In this document: piece by piece, positions 17,717 to 26,279 of the stretch
How the letters are laid out: the number at the start of each line of letters is the position of its first letter
How positions within the stretch are numbered: the first letter of the stretch is position 1
NCBI GenBank assembly: GCA_963678305.2
Contig: CAXXVV010000012.1
Coordinates: 558,001-622,000 of the forward strand
DNA: 64,000 nucleotides
Direction: 5' to 3'
Source of the DNA: G963676655 sp963678305
Lineage (GTDB): Bacteria > Verrucomicrobiota > Lentisphaeria > Victivallales > Victivallaceae
Program-made: the position numbers and the translations under genes
Notes under the pieces: model-generated
What the model was told of the DNA's origin: nothing
Database searches by the model: none
The model's input: only the letters and a program-made list of their open reading frames with translations

Positions 17717-18577
17717 ATGAAAACAGGAGTGAGTACTTACAGTTTGTCCCGCGCGATCAAAGACGGACGTATGACGGTTGTTGATGTCATAGAATGGATC
17801 GCGGAGCATGGCGGCGAACATGTTGAGGTTGTCCCCGGCAGTTTTGAAATGACTGAGGAGGTTATCGGCCTGATTGTGGATAAAACCCGGGAACTGGGAC
17901 TGGATATTTCCAGTTACACCATCGGCGCCAACTTCATTGATAAGGACGAAGCTGAACTGGATGCTGAAATCGAACGCGTTAAGAAAGAGGTGGACATTGC
18001 CGCGGCTCTGGGTACAAAACTGATGCGCCACGATGTTGCGTATCGCGCCCCGGAAGATACCTCGTTGGAACAGTTTGAACAAGATTTGCCCGTAATTGTC
18101 AAAGGTTGCCGGGCGGTTGCGGATTATGCCGCACAGTACGGCATAACCACCAGTATTGAAAATCACGGATACCATGTGCAACACTTTGACCGCGTTCAGC
18201 GGGTTATCAAAGAAGTTGACCGGGAAAATTTCAAAACGACTATCGACATCGGCAATTTTGTGGTTGTCGATATCAATCCATTGGCGGCGGTCAGGCAAAA
18301 TGCCCCGCTGGCGTCTATGGTCCATGTTAAAGATTTCTTCCTGAGAAATGCCGAACGCGATCCAGGTGAAGGCTTTAATAAGTCCCGCGGCGGAAATTAT
18401 TGGCGCGGTGCGATTGCCGGCCACGGTGACATCGATATTCAAGCCGCGCTTCAGATCCTGAAAGATGCCGGATACGACGGCTATTTGTCATTGGAATTTG
18501 AAGGTATGGAAGATTGCCTGAGAGGAGCTGAAATAGGTCTGAAAAACCTTCAGAGATATGTTTCTAAACTGAAGTGA
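17717..18577 (+). CDS. Sugar phosphate isomerase/epimerase (xylose isomerase-like TIM barrel)
   Basis: 286 residues with the AP-endonuclease-2/xylose-isomerase-like fold (IolE/IolI, tagatose-epimerase type). Supporting features are the metal-ligand positions typical of the fold: Glu in TSIENHGYH (about 152), Asp in FKTTIDIGNF, His in MVHVKDFF, and Glu in GYLSLEFEGM near the C-terminus. The AAGAAGGAA ribosome-binding site is clear. It likely works with the upstream Gfo/Idh dehydrogenase, possibly under the divergent AraC protein. Convergent with fetB 8 bases further on. Substrate unknown. Confidence 0.9.
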   Translation: MKTGVSTYSLSRAIKDGRMTVVDVIEWIAEHGGEHVEVVPGSFEMTEEVIGLIVDKTRELGLDISSYTIGANFIDKDEAELDAEIERVKKEVDIAAALGTKLMRHDVAYRAPEDTSLEQFEQDLPVIVKGCRAVADYAAQYGITTSIENHGYHVQHFDRVQRVIKEVDRENFKTTIDIGNFVVVDINPLAAVRQNAPLASMVHVKDFFLRNAERDPGEGFNKSRGGNYWRGAIAGHGDIDIQAALQILKDAGYDGYLSLEFEGMEDCLRGAEIGLKNLQRYVSKLK

Positions 18578-18585
18578 GGACAGGA

Positions 18586-19380
18586 TTAGTTCTGTTTTGA
18601 AAAAATGGATTGTTTAAGCATTCCGTAAGCGTCAAAGGCAATTTTCCGGGTGAAAACGACACTCAGTGTCGATGCTGTCAGCATCGCACAGAAGATGCAC
18701 AGCATTATTCCGATCTGATATTTGATCGCGACAGTCGGGGCGGATCCGCCAAGGATCTGCCCCGTCATCATTCCAGGCAGGGATACTATTCCAAGGGTTG
18801 CCATCGTGGCCAGCATCGGGCCTGCCGCTGCCCGCAACGCAGAGCGCATATATGGCCGGGTTGCCTCCGGCAGCGAAGCTCCAAGCAGTTGGTAGGTGAT
18901 GAATTCTTTTTCATTGCGGCGAATGCCTGAATAGAACCTCTCCAGCGTAATTACATTGCTCCGCATACAGTTGCCCATAACCATTCCGGCAATCGGAATC
19001 AGATAGCGGGCGTCGTACAGCGGTAAAGGGGAGATGACAATGACTACCAGGACGGTGGTAACCAGGGCGACGCCGATGGCGGTTGCCAGAAAAGTCATTG
19101 GAAAAAGTTTTCTTATCGTTAGACCGCTCTGTTTGAGGATGGAAACATTTGCCACGGTCAGCATTACCAGAATCCAGGCGATGTTGAGAAATAATGAGTT
19201 CAGTTTGAAGATCACTCCAAGATAAAGTCCGACCAGCGCTAACTGCACGGTCATCCGCAGAACCGCGATCAGCGTTTCTTTTATCAAACCGAGTTTTAGC
19301 TTCAGCATGATGAACAAAGGGACCAGAACTAGTAGATAGATCAGTGCCATATCATATACATTTATATTGATTGCTTTCAT
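18586..19380 (-). CDS. fetB: FetB-like (UPF0014) ABC transporter permease
   Basis: Integral membrane permease of the YbbM/FetB family, linked in E. coli to iron export and resistance to oxidative stress. The 264-residue protein shows about seven hydrophobic helices and the family blocks PIAGMVMGNCMR near residue 130 and GIVSLPGMMTGQILGG near 200. Its ATG overlaps the stop of the ATPase gene fetA (ATGA), a sign of a two-component ABC exporter. Last gene of the five-gene MBL-kinase-kinase-fetA-fetB unit. The metal substrate is inferred from the family only. Confidence 0.88.
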   Translation of the reverse strand: MKAININVYDMALIYLLVLVPLFIMLKLKLGLIKETLIAVLRMTVQLALVGLYLGVIFKLNSLFLNIAWILVMLTVANVSILKQSGLTIRKLFPMTFLATAIGVALVTTVLVVIVISPLPLYDARYLIPIAGMVMGNCMRSNVITLERFYSGIRRNEKEFITYQLLGASLPEATRPYMRSALRAAAGPMLATMATLGIVSLPGMMTGQILGGSAPTVAIKYQIGIMLCIFCAMLTASTLSVVFTRKIAFDAYGMLKQSIFSKQN

Positions 19381-20024
19381 ACAGTACCGTCCTTTACAAT
19401 AAGCGACTTATCTGAAAATTCATAAATCGCGTCCTGATGTTTTAACCATGCGGGGTCATGCGATACGGAAAGCATAGTGATTTCCTGATTTTCAAGCAAA
19501 AGATGTACTGCTTCCATTGACTTTTTATCCAGGGCGGAAGTCAATTCGTCCGCAATGAAAATCTTTTTCCGAAGGAGCAACGCGCGGGCGATTGCGATGC
19601 GCTGCCTTTCTCCGCCGGATATATTACTGCAGGTTGCTTCCATAATCTCCCCGGGAAGCAGCAGGGTTTCCAACACAGAAATGATATCCGATTCGGATGG
19701 ATGATTCTTTGCGTTGACGTGAAATGAAAAAGGCAGCAACAGCGCCTCTTTGACTGTTTCCGCCCCCATGACCGGCTCCTGCCCGATAAACGCGATCATC
19801 CGGCGAATTTGATGGAAAGTCTCGCTGGATAATTCAACTTCGTCAATAAATATTTTACCGGAATCAGCCGGGAAGCAACCGACCATTGCCGCCAACAGGG
19901 ATGACTTCCCGCAGCCGGACGGTCCGTATATCGCAGCTTTTTGCCCGTTTTCTATTTGCAGATCAACATTTTCAAGCAGAACCTTGCCGCCGCGACTGAT
20001 AGTTAAATTGGCAAGCTTGATCAT
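19377..20024 (-). CDS. fetA: FetA-like ABC transporter ATP-binding protein
   Basis: 215-residue ABC ATPase. Walker A GPSGCGKSS is at about residues 35-43, the signature NISGGERQRIAIARALL near 139, Walker B KKIFIADELTSALD near 158, and the switch His in SVSHDP near 188. The short length and pairing with an UPF0014 permease identify it as FetA/YbbL-type. It begins 10 bases after the downstream end of a Ser/Thr kinase gene, so kinase and transporter should share one transcript. Confidence 0.88.
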   Translation of the reverse strand: MIKLANLTISRGGKVLLENVDLQIENGQKAAIYGPSGCGKSSLLAAMVGCFPADSGKIFIDEVELSSETFHQIRRMIAFIGQEPVMGAETVKEALLLPFSFHVNAKNHPSESDIISVLETLLLPGEIMEATCSNISGGERQRIAIARALLLRKKIFIADELTSALDKKSMEAVHLLLENQEITMLSVSHDPAWLKHQDAIYEFSDKSLIVKDGTV

Positions 20025-20034
20025 AGGAATACCG

Positions 20035-20889
20035 TTATTTTATCTTTAGAACGTCTTTCAGGGCTTTACGGAAATCCGCCGCGGACCGGAAGTAAAGGAA
20101 CTCACTGTCGTCCAGTGCCTGGTCAAGCAGATTTGCAAGCGCTTCCGGGAGATCCTGGCGTACTTTGCGAATCGGAACAGGGTCCATATCCAGCATATTT
20201 ATGGGAGAAAAATTATCTCCGCCTGATGACCGCGGCAATTGAAGCGTGAGCAGATAATACATGACCGCAGCGGCGCTCCATACGTCGACTGCCGGTCTGG
20301 CGTATTTGTAATTGATCAACTGCTGCCTGCACATGAAAGCAAGGCTGCCGCCGATGTCTCCGGTGGTAGTCAGGCTGGCGGTTCCGCCGTCAAACTTGGA
20401 AAGGCCGAAATCGGCGATTTTCAACTCATACATGCCGTCATGAAAATGCAGCAGCAGATTTTCCGGCTTGATGTCGCGATGGACAAATCCCTGATCGTGG
20501 GCATATTCGAGCGCGGTCAGGAGTTGCCGCATCAGATTGAAAGTCTCTTCCGGCTCCATTCTTCGTCCCAGCGACTTTACCAGATCTTCGAGCGAACCGG
20601 AATTACAGTACTCCAGGATGCAGTAGATCATGCCTGACACTTTTCCGGCTTCAAGGATTTTGACAATGTGCGGATGCTGAAGCATTGACTGGTGCTTGAT
20701 TTCCCGCAGAAAATATTGCACGTCAAAACCTTTTCCCGGTTCCGGAAGAAATAATTTAAGTACGGCTTTTTCCCCGGTTTTGACATGTTTCGCCAGAAAT
20801 ACGTCAGCCTGACCGCCTTTGCCGATCTTTTTTACCGGTTTGTAGTTGTCAAATTCAGGCAGATATGAAATTTCATCGTTGTTGCCCAT
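20035..20889 (-). CDS. Eukaryote-like Ser/Thr protein kinase, soluble
   Basis: 284 residues, almost only a Hanks-type kinase domain. Gly-rich loop GKGGQADV near 23-30, catalytic Lys45, HRD with HRDIKPENLL at 137-146 and DFG at 160-162, so it should be an active RD kinase. No transmembrane helix or extra sensor domain was seen. It lies between a membrane-anchored kinase and fetAB on one transcript, which suggests either a kinase cascade or control of the transporter. Targets cannot be read from sequence. Confidence 0.93.
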   Translation of the reverse strand: MGNNDEISYLPEFDNYKPVKKIGKGGQADVFLAKHVKTGEKAVLKLFLPEPGKGFDVQYFLREIKHQSMLQHPHIVKILEAGKVSGMIYCILEYCNSGSLEDLVKSLGRRMEPEETFNLMRQLLTALEYAHDQGFVHRDIKPENLLLHFHDGMYELKIADFGLSKFDGGTASLTTTGDIGGSLAFMCRQQLINYKYARPAVDVWSAAAVMYYLLTLQLPRSSGGDNFSPINMLDMDPVPIRKVRQDLPEALANLLDQALDDSEFLYFRSAADFRKALKDVLKIK

Positions 20890-20914
20890 TATTTTTTCCT
20901 TTTACGTCAACATG

Positions 20915-22048
20915 TCAGGGATGGGCGCTGGTTGCAAAGCTGTTGATGACAACAATTGCCCCGACAAGCAGAATCGCAACAGCGATGACCGCTATTACAA
21001 TCGTCAAAATCAGTTTGTTCCTATTGATTCCTGAACTGCTTTTTCCGGTACTGAAACGACCGGTTGAGCCTGATTTTCCTTTTTTATGCTCACGCGAATA
21101 GTTTTTGAAAAATTTGATTATATCGCGATATTCCGGGCGTCCGTCCGGATATCGGGCAATCATTTTCATGATAAAATCTGATAATACAGGGGGGATGTCG
21201 GGATTGACTTTATGCGGGACCGGCGGGTTCTTTTTTAAACGCATTTCCGCTGTTTCCTGTCGATCCTCAGAGTGGAAGAACGGCAATTGTCCGACCGCCA
21301 TTTCATACATTGTAACCCCGAGACTGTAAATGTCGCCTTTGTAATCTTCAAGTCCATGTAGGAGCTTTTCAGGTGAAACATATTCCGGGCTGGCCCAGCT
21401 TTCAAGCATTTCATGCAGTTCTTCCGAATCGGAACGGTTGACCGCTTCCGCCAGGCCGAAGTCACAAATTTTTGCGTTGCTTTCAGCGTCCAGCATGATA
21501 TTGCCGGGTTTGACGTCATGGTGAATAATGCCGTGACGCCAGGCGCTTTCAAGCCCTTCCGCCGCCTGCCGGATCCACCGGATGACATCGTCTAATGAGT
21601 ATGGTATTTTGTTGCGGCGTATTGTATCTAAAGAGCCGCCGTCCATGAACTGCATTACAATGTATGGGCGTTCGCCTTTCAAGCCGCATGAATAGATCGG
21701 CACTACGGCATAATGATTGATATTGGCTGAGGTCCTGGCTTCATTCAAAAACATTTCCGAAAACTGCTCGTCCCTGGCGAATTCCTCGTTCAGGATCTTG
21801 ATGGCGACTTCCCGGTCAAGAGCGGGGTCCAGTGCGCGATAGACAAGAGCCATGCCGCCTTGGCCGGCTTCTTCCTCGAGCAGATACTCTTCAAACCATT
21901 TAGGGACGATAAGTTCGGCGCCGCACTCCGGACAGATGAAAGTTGAAAACGGGGTCAGATTGGTTACGTCTATTTTCTGGAGACAGTTGAAGCATGATAT
22001 TTTTACCGATCTCGGCATGTCCGCGATTGTGTCCAAATCAATTAGCAT
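20915..22048 (-). CDS. Ser/Thr protein kinase with N-terminal zinc ribbon and C-terminal membrane anchor
   Basis: 377 residues. A four-cysteine zinc ribbon (C19, C22, C39, C42) precedes the kinase domain: Gly-loop GQGGMALV near 62-69, Lys84, catalytic loop HHDVKPGNIM at 166-175 and DFG at 186-188. The HRD arginine is replaced by His (HHD), making it a non-RD kinase that may not need activation-loop phosphorylation. A basic linker and one transmembrane helix (about 346-370) end the protein, leaving only about 7 residues beyond the membrane, so there is no large periplasmic sensor. GAGGGAAA supports the chosen ATG. Second gene of the operon. Confidence 0.92.
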   Translation of the reverse strand: MLIDLDTIADMPRSVKISCFNCLQKIDVTNLTPFSTFICPECGAELIVPKWFEEYLLEEEAGQGGMALVYRALDPALDREVAIKILNEEFARDEQFSEMFLNEARTSANINHYAVVPIYSCGLKGERPYIVMQFMDGGSLDTIRRNKIPYSLDDVIRWIRQAAEGLESAWRHGIIHHDVKPGNIMLDAESNAKICDFGLAEAVNRSDSEELHEMLESWASPEYVSPEKLLHGLEDYKGDIYSLGVTMYEMAVGQLPFFHSEDRQETAEMRLKKNPPVPHKVNPDIPPVLSDFIMKMIARYPDGRPEYRDIIKFFKNYSREHKKGKSGSTGRFSTGKSSSGINRNKLILTIVIAVIAVAILLVGAIVVINSFATSAHP

Positions 22049-22067
22049 GTTATTTTCCCTCGCTTTG

Positions 22068-22886
22068 TTACGCCGCTGATGTTCCGGAATGCGCCTGACC
22101 TTTAACCGTTACTGTGGGAATAGGTCTGTTTTGTTCAACCACATGAAACGGCAAATCCTCTCTGCCCGCGCTCTTCAACGTCTCAGAAACCAGTTCTTTT
22201 ACAATATTCGGACAATTGCATTCGGAACTCAAGTGAACCAGGAACGCGACTTTGGTCCGGTCGGTAATCAACTCCGGCAATGCGGTCATCGCGTCAATAT
22301 TATGGAGGTGCCCGTTCTTGCCCATTATCCGCCGCTTAAGCATCAGGCTCCTGGGGGAGTTGCGCAACATATTCAGATCATAGTTTGTTTCGAGCAGGAG
22401 TGCGTCACAGTCGGAAAGCCGCTGTTTAGCCAGCAGGTCCACGCTGCCGATGTCGGTGGCTATGCCGATTTTCAACGCTCCGCGTCCAATGACGAAGCCC
22501 ACCGGGTCCACTGCGTCGTGCTGGACTGAAAAAGGCGAAATCCTGAAGCCGCAGATCTCAAAAATATTACCTGATTCAAATTCAACCATCTTGTCTGCAA
22601 TGTGATTCGGCTTTTTTCGTTTGAGGTATTGCGCGGTTTTCCACGTGGTGCAAAGCGGAATTGAATGGGCATTGGCAAATACCCGGCATCCGCTAAGGTG
22701 ATCAGCGTGTTCGTGAGTCAACAGGATGGCACCGATAGTTTCCGGATCGATTCCGACTGCATTCATGCGGGAAATAAGCTCGCGTCGGCTGAAGCCGGCA
22801 TCAATCAATATTGCATTTTTATCGCAACTGATAACAAACGCATTGCCACGACTTCCACTGCCGAGAGCGGTAATTCCAACTTCCAT
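22068..22886 (-). CDS. Metallo-beta-lactamase-fold hydrolase (YycJ/WalJ-like)
   Basis: About 272 residues. The zinc motif HEHADH (His58, His60, Asp62, His63) and the opening ITALGSGSRGNAFVI are characteristic of the YycJ/WalJ group of MBL proteins, some of which are DNA-processing exonucleases. I chose the ATG at 22886, directly before the conserved beta-strand; a TTG at 22922 would add 12 residues with no family support. First gene of the unit with two Ser/Thr kinases and FetAB. The activity (phosphodiesterase or nuclease) is inference. Confidence 0.85.
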   Translation of the reverse strand: MEVGITALGSGSRGNAFVISCDKNAILIDAGFSRRELISRMNAVGIDPETIGAILLTHEHADHLSGCRVFANAHSIPLCTTWKTAQYLKRKKPNHIADKMVEFESGNIFEICGFRISPFSVQHDAVDPVGFVIGRGALKIGIATDIGSVDLLAKQRLSDCDALLLETNYDLNMLRNSPRSLMLKRRIMGKNGHLHNIDAMTALPELITDRTKVAFLVHLSSECNCPNIVKELVSETLKSAGREDLPFHVVEQNRPIPTVTVKGQAHSGTSAA

Positions 22887-23321
22887 ACCTTTATATAATC
22901 CTTTCAGGGGCTTGACAAGCAAAAATACATATATTAATACTGTAACTCAAACCGGCGTATTTTCCAATCCTCTTTAAATAATTTTCGTTTTAATCCGTAC
23001 GACGGATGGCGATATACCGCTTCATACTCCGCTCTTTGTGCTACGGAAGCGGAAATGATGCAAAAAAATAAAGGGTTTAATTCCCCGCCCCTTGGGGCGT
23101 ATCCGTTCGTTAATTTTGCGGACTCCCGCAAAGCGGGAGTGAAAGGTCGGGCGTAAATACCCCTTGCATCGGGGATAGCCCTAACCGAAAGCAATTTTTT
23201 TATTAATTTATATTCCGGGCATGATTGACGATAACAGAGTTGAAATAGTTGCAATGGACCTATATAATGAATAATAGAGAGAAATTCGGGTTATGGTGCA
23301 AATAAGGCCGGGAGACTGGAA
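22887..23321. other. Intergenic region with clustered hairpins
   Basis: About 400 bases between divergent genes. At 23083-23175 three hairpin-forming stretches follow one another: CGCCCC/GGGGCG (23086-23099), ACTCCCGC/GCGGGAGT with an AAA loop (23122-23140) and CCCC/GGGG (23160-23174). A minus-strand frame of 106 codons (22934-23254) crosses the region but looks non-genic. The rest is AT-rich and probably holds promoters for both flanking genes; none is convincing. Confidence 0.5.
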
Positions 23322-26117
23322 ATGCGTGCTGTTTATATATTTTTTCTTTTGCTACTATGCGGTCTGTGTTCTGTGGCAAGTAATGATCGCGACCCCAGAT
23401 TGATCCTCAGGGTTGGTTTGCCTGATAATCCGCCTTTGACGTTTCGCAACAAACAAGGTAATCCTGACGGCTTCGATGTTGAACTGTTGCGCGTTTTTGC
23501 TTCGGAAAACGGTTGGCAGATAAAGTATGTTGACGGGTCATGGGAGCAGTGTCTTGATCGCTTGAAAGAAGGTGAAATCGATCTGCTCAGTACGGTTGTC
23601 AGAACGCCCCACCGGCAGACGGAGATACGCTTTTCAAAACAGCCGATTTTCATTGAATGGGGTAAGGTTTTTGTTCGTTTCAGCCTGCCGTATAAATCGG
23701 TCGTCGACTTGAATAATCAGGTTATCGGACTTGTCAAGGGAGATGTTCACGCAGAAAACTTCAAGTCCTTTATTCAGCAATTTGAGGTTGAATGTAAATA
23801 CAAATATTTTGATAATTACCGGGATGCAATGAATGCGTTGAGTAAGGAGGAGGTTTTTGCGGTTGTTGCCAGCAGCATAGAAGGACTTAAATACCGCTAT
23901 AGCCATCGAATAAAAAGTACCGGGATAATTTTTGGCGGCTCTCCGGCGTATTACGGGATATCCAGAGATCAGAATAGCGCAATACTGCAGCGACTCGATG
24001 AACAACTCAAATTGGTGAAAGCAAACCGTAATTCCGTTTATTACGAACTATATAAAAAATATTTGAGAACTGATAGAAAGCCTAAAATTCCATTGTGGCT
24101 GTTGTACGCTTTCCTGGGAGCTTCTTGTGCGGCTCTGGCTTTTTTGGTAATTTCGATTTTTCTGAGATTCCAGGTGAACCGGCAGATGAATCGTTTATGG
24201 GAGCGTGAAGAGCACTTGAAGATCACGCTTGACTCTATCGGTGACGCAGTTATTGTCACGGATGAATTGGGTAATGTTATGCGTATGAATCCGGTAGCGG
24301 AGGCTTATACCGGCTGGCGGCTGGAGGATGCTCTTGGCCTTGAGGTCTGCGCGGTCTTTAACGTTGTCAGCACCAGGACCGGAAATTCTATTGCCAGCCC
24401 GGTTCGAAAAGTTTTGAATACGGGAGAAGCTGAAGGTCTGACTGAACATATCACCCTGGTCGCGAAAAACGGAAAACGCCGCCAAATTTCCGAAAGCGCG
24501 GCGCCGATTCGACGCGGGAATGAATCCGTTCGCGGGGTTGTTCTGGTTTTTCGCGATGTTACAAAAGAGTATAATGCCCATAAGACTCTTGAAGAGAGTG
24601 AAGCTCGTTTGCGGTTGGTTTTCGATCATTTGCCGGTGATGGTCATTGCGTATGATGAGGACGGTATGCTGGCTTATTGGAATTCCGAGAGTGAGCGAGT
24701 GGTTGGCTGGACCTCGGATGAGCTGCTCGGCTTGTCGCATGAAGAAATTTTTAAACGGGTATATCCCGGGATTGATTACAGTAAACATCGTTTTGCGGAC
24801 GCAATAAAAGGCAAGGTGCTGCTTTCTGAACGTGAATGGCACATGCGCACTAAGAACGGAGAAATCAAGATTGTTCTCTGGTATGACGTTTTTGGCGAGG
24901 CGAAAGTTCCAGGTTGGTCTTTCTGGTCTGTGGGGGTTGAGATTACCCCGCGAGTCGAACTTGAACAACAGGTCAGACAAATGCAGAAACTTGAATCAAT
25001 CGGCAATCTTGCCGGTGGTGTCGCTCATGATTTTAATAATATTTTGCAGGTTATCCGCGGCTATACCGAAATGATCGCGGAAGCGGCCTCGGCCGACCCT
25101 GAAATTAAAGAATCCGCCGATGCTGTTCTGAAAAGTGTTGATCGCGGCGGTCACCTGGTGCGTCAACTGCTTTACTTCAGCAGCCGGTCCGGACATAATC
25201 CGGAAGTTATTAATACGGCGGAACTGATCCTTGATTTACTCACTATGCTCAAAAGCCTGTTGGGCGAAGATATCAAACTGGAACTCGATGTTACCGGAAA
25301 CATTCCTAACGTCTATGCCGACCCCAATCAATTGGAGCAATGTCTGATCAATCTTTGCTTGAACTCAAGGCAGGCAATGCCGGATGGCGGCAGCATTAAA
25401 GTGGCCTCTCGAGGAGTTGCCATTTCCCGGGCGGAACAGACAATTGCCGGAGAATTGCCGGCGGGAAAATATGTGGTCATTGAGGTTGCGGATACCGGAA
25501 AAGGGATTGAGCCGGAAGTTTTGCCGCGGATATTTGATCCGTTTTTTACCACCAGAATGGCGGAGGAAGGTTCCGGGTTGGGGTTGGCTACGGTATATGG
25601 AGTGGCTAAACGTCACAACGGCGGAATTACCGTTAACAGCAAGCCGGGGCATGGCTCCATTTTTACTCTTTGGCTGCCGGTTACTGATAAGCCGCGGAAA
25701 ACCAAAGGACAGACGCCTGAAACGGCCGCGGAAAGTATTACGCAGGAATTCAGTAAAACAATTTTACTGGCGGAGGATGAAGACGAAGTACGCGACCTTT
25801 CGGAAAAATTCCTTTCAAAAGCCGGATATATCGTGGTTCCGGTCCGGAATGGCCGTGATGCGGTCTCTGCTTTTAAAGAACAGCCGGATAAATTTGATTT
25901 GTTGATATTCGATATTGTCATGTCGGAAATGAATGGTACTGACGCCTACAAAAAAATTGCTGAGTCAGCCCCCGGATTTCCAGTTATTTTTGTGTCGGGC
26001 TACGGTAAATCACGTCTGGAACACAACGGGGTTCCAAAAAATGCCGTTAATGTTTTGCACAAACCTTTTTCCCGTAAAGAACTGCTTGATGCCGTTGATA
26101 AAGTTTTTATTGATTAA
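23322..26117 (+). CDS. Hybrid sensor histidine kinase with SBP_bac_3-type periplasmic sensor
   Basis: 931 residues: signal peptide (1-20), extracellular solute-binding family 3-like domain (about 28-250, with RVGLPDNPPLTF and FDVELLRVFA), transmembrane helix (about 256-282), two PAS domains (about 295-550), HisKA with His569 in GGVAHDFNNILQ, HATPase with CLNSRQAMPDGG and GSGLGLATVYG, and a receiver with Asp864 in FDIVMSEMNG. The HDFNN form of the H-box marks a different kinase subfamily from the hybrid kinase at 12.5 kb. Periplasmic family-3 domains usually bind amino acids or small polar solutes, so such a ligand is possible. A GGAGA site precedes the ATG. Confidence 0.92.
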   Translation: MRAVYIFFLLLLCGLCSVASNDRDPRLILRVGLPDNPPLTFRNKQGNPDGFDVELLRVFASENGWQIKYVDGSWEQCLDRLKEGEIDLLSTVVRTPHRQTEIRFSKQPIFIEWGKVFVRFSLPYKSVVDLNNQVIGLVKGDVHAENFKSFIQQFEVECKYKYFDNYRDAMNALSKEEVFAVVASSIEGLKYRYSHRIKSTGIIFGGSPAYYGISRDQNSAILQRLDEQLKLVKANRNSVYYELYKKYLRTDRKPKIPLWLLYAFLGASCAALAFLVISIFLRFQVNRQMNRLWEREEHLKITLDSIGDAVIVTDELGNVMRMNPVAEAYTGWRLEDALGLEVCAVFNVVSTRTGNSIASPVRKVLNTGEAEGLTEHITLVAKNGKRRQISESAAPIRRGNESVRGVVLVFRDVTKEYNAHKTLEESEARLRLVFDHLPVMVIAYDEDGMLAYWNSESERVVGWTSDELLGLSHEEIFKRVYPGIDYSKHRFADAIKGKVLLSEREWHMRTKNGEIKIVLWYDVFGEAKVPGWSFWSVGVEITPRVELEQQVRQMQKLESIGNLAGGVAHDFNNILQVIRGYTEMIAEAASADPEIKESADAVLKSVDRGGHLVRQLLYFSSRSGHNPEVINTAELILDLLTMLKSLLGEDIKLELDVTGNIPNVYADPNQLEQCLINLCLNSRQAMPDGGSIKVASRGVAISRAEQTIAGELPAGKYVVIEVADTGKGIEPEVLPRIFDPFFTTRMAEEGSGLGLATVYGVAKRHNGGITVNSKPGHGSIFTLWLPVTDKPRKTKGQTPETAAESITQEFSKTILLAEDEDEVRDLSEKFLSKAGYIVVPVRNGRDAVSAFKEQPDKFDLLIFDIVMSEMNGTDAYKKIAESAPGFPVIFVSGYGKSRLEHNGVPKNAVNVLHKPFSRKELLDAVDKVFID

Positions 26118-26279
26118 GGAGCTGTATAAAAATAACCTTTACATCTGTGCGTTTCTCCTGAGCGCTTGGTGGTTTGCCGATTCGTTACATAGCTGAGGCT
26201 ATGCGCCTCATCGTCAATTCCACAAATCATCTCAGGATAATTTACCCTTCTTTTCAAGTTTATTTTCAAGCAGCTCCTA
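26118..26279. repeat. MITE-like element between convergent stop codons
   Basis: The whole gap between the kinase stop and the GH36 stop is bounded by imperfect inverted repeats, each starting AGGAGCTG and ending AAAATAA; 16 of 20 positions match. An internal hairpin TGAGGC/GCCTCA lies at 26194-26210. The right terminus supplies the TAG stop of the GH36 gene. No target duplication or transposase was seen. It might also serve as a two-way transcription barrier. Confidence 0.5.

Noticed and set aside
17606..18442. Minus-strand open frame of 278 codons opposite the isomerase gene
   Set aside because: Antisense to a clear TIM-barrel gene; its beginning and end lie in repeat units.
22934..23254. 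Minus-strand open frame of 106 codons between divergent genes
   Set aside because: It runs through three palindromes, lacks a ribosome-binding site and matches no family known to me; more likely a repeat region. Its Arg/Lys-rich end gives some doubt.
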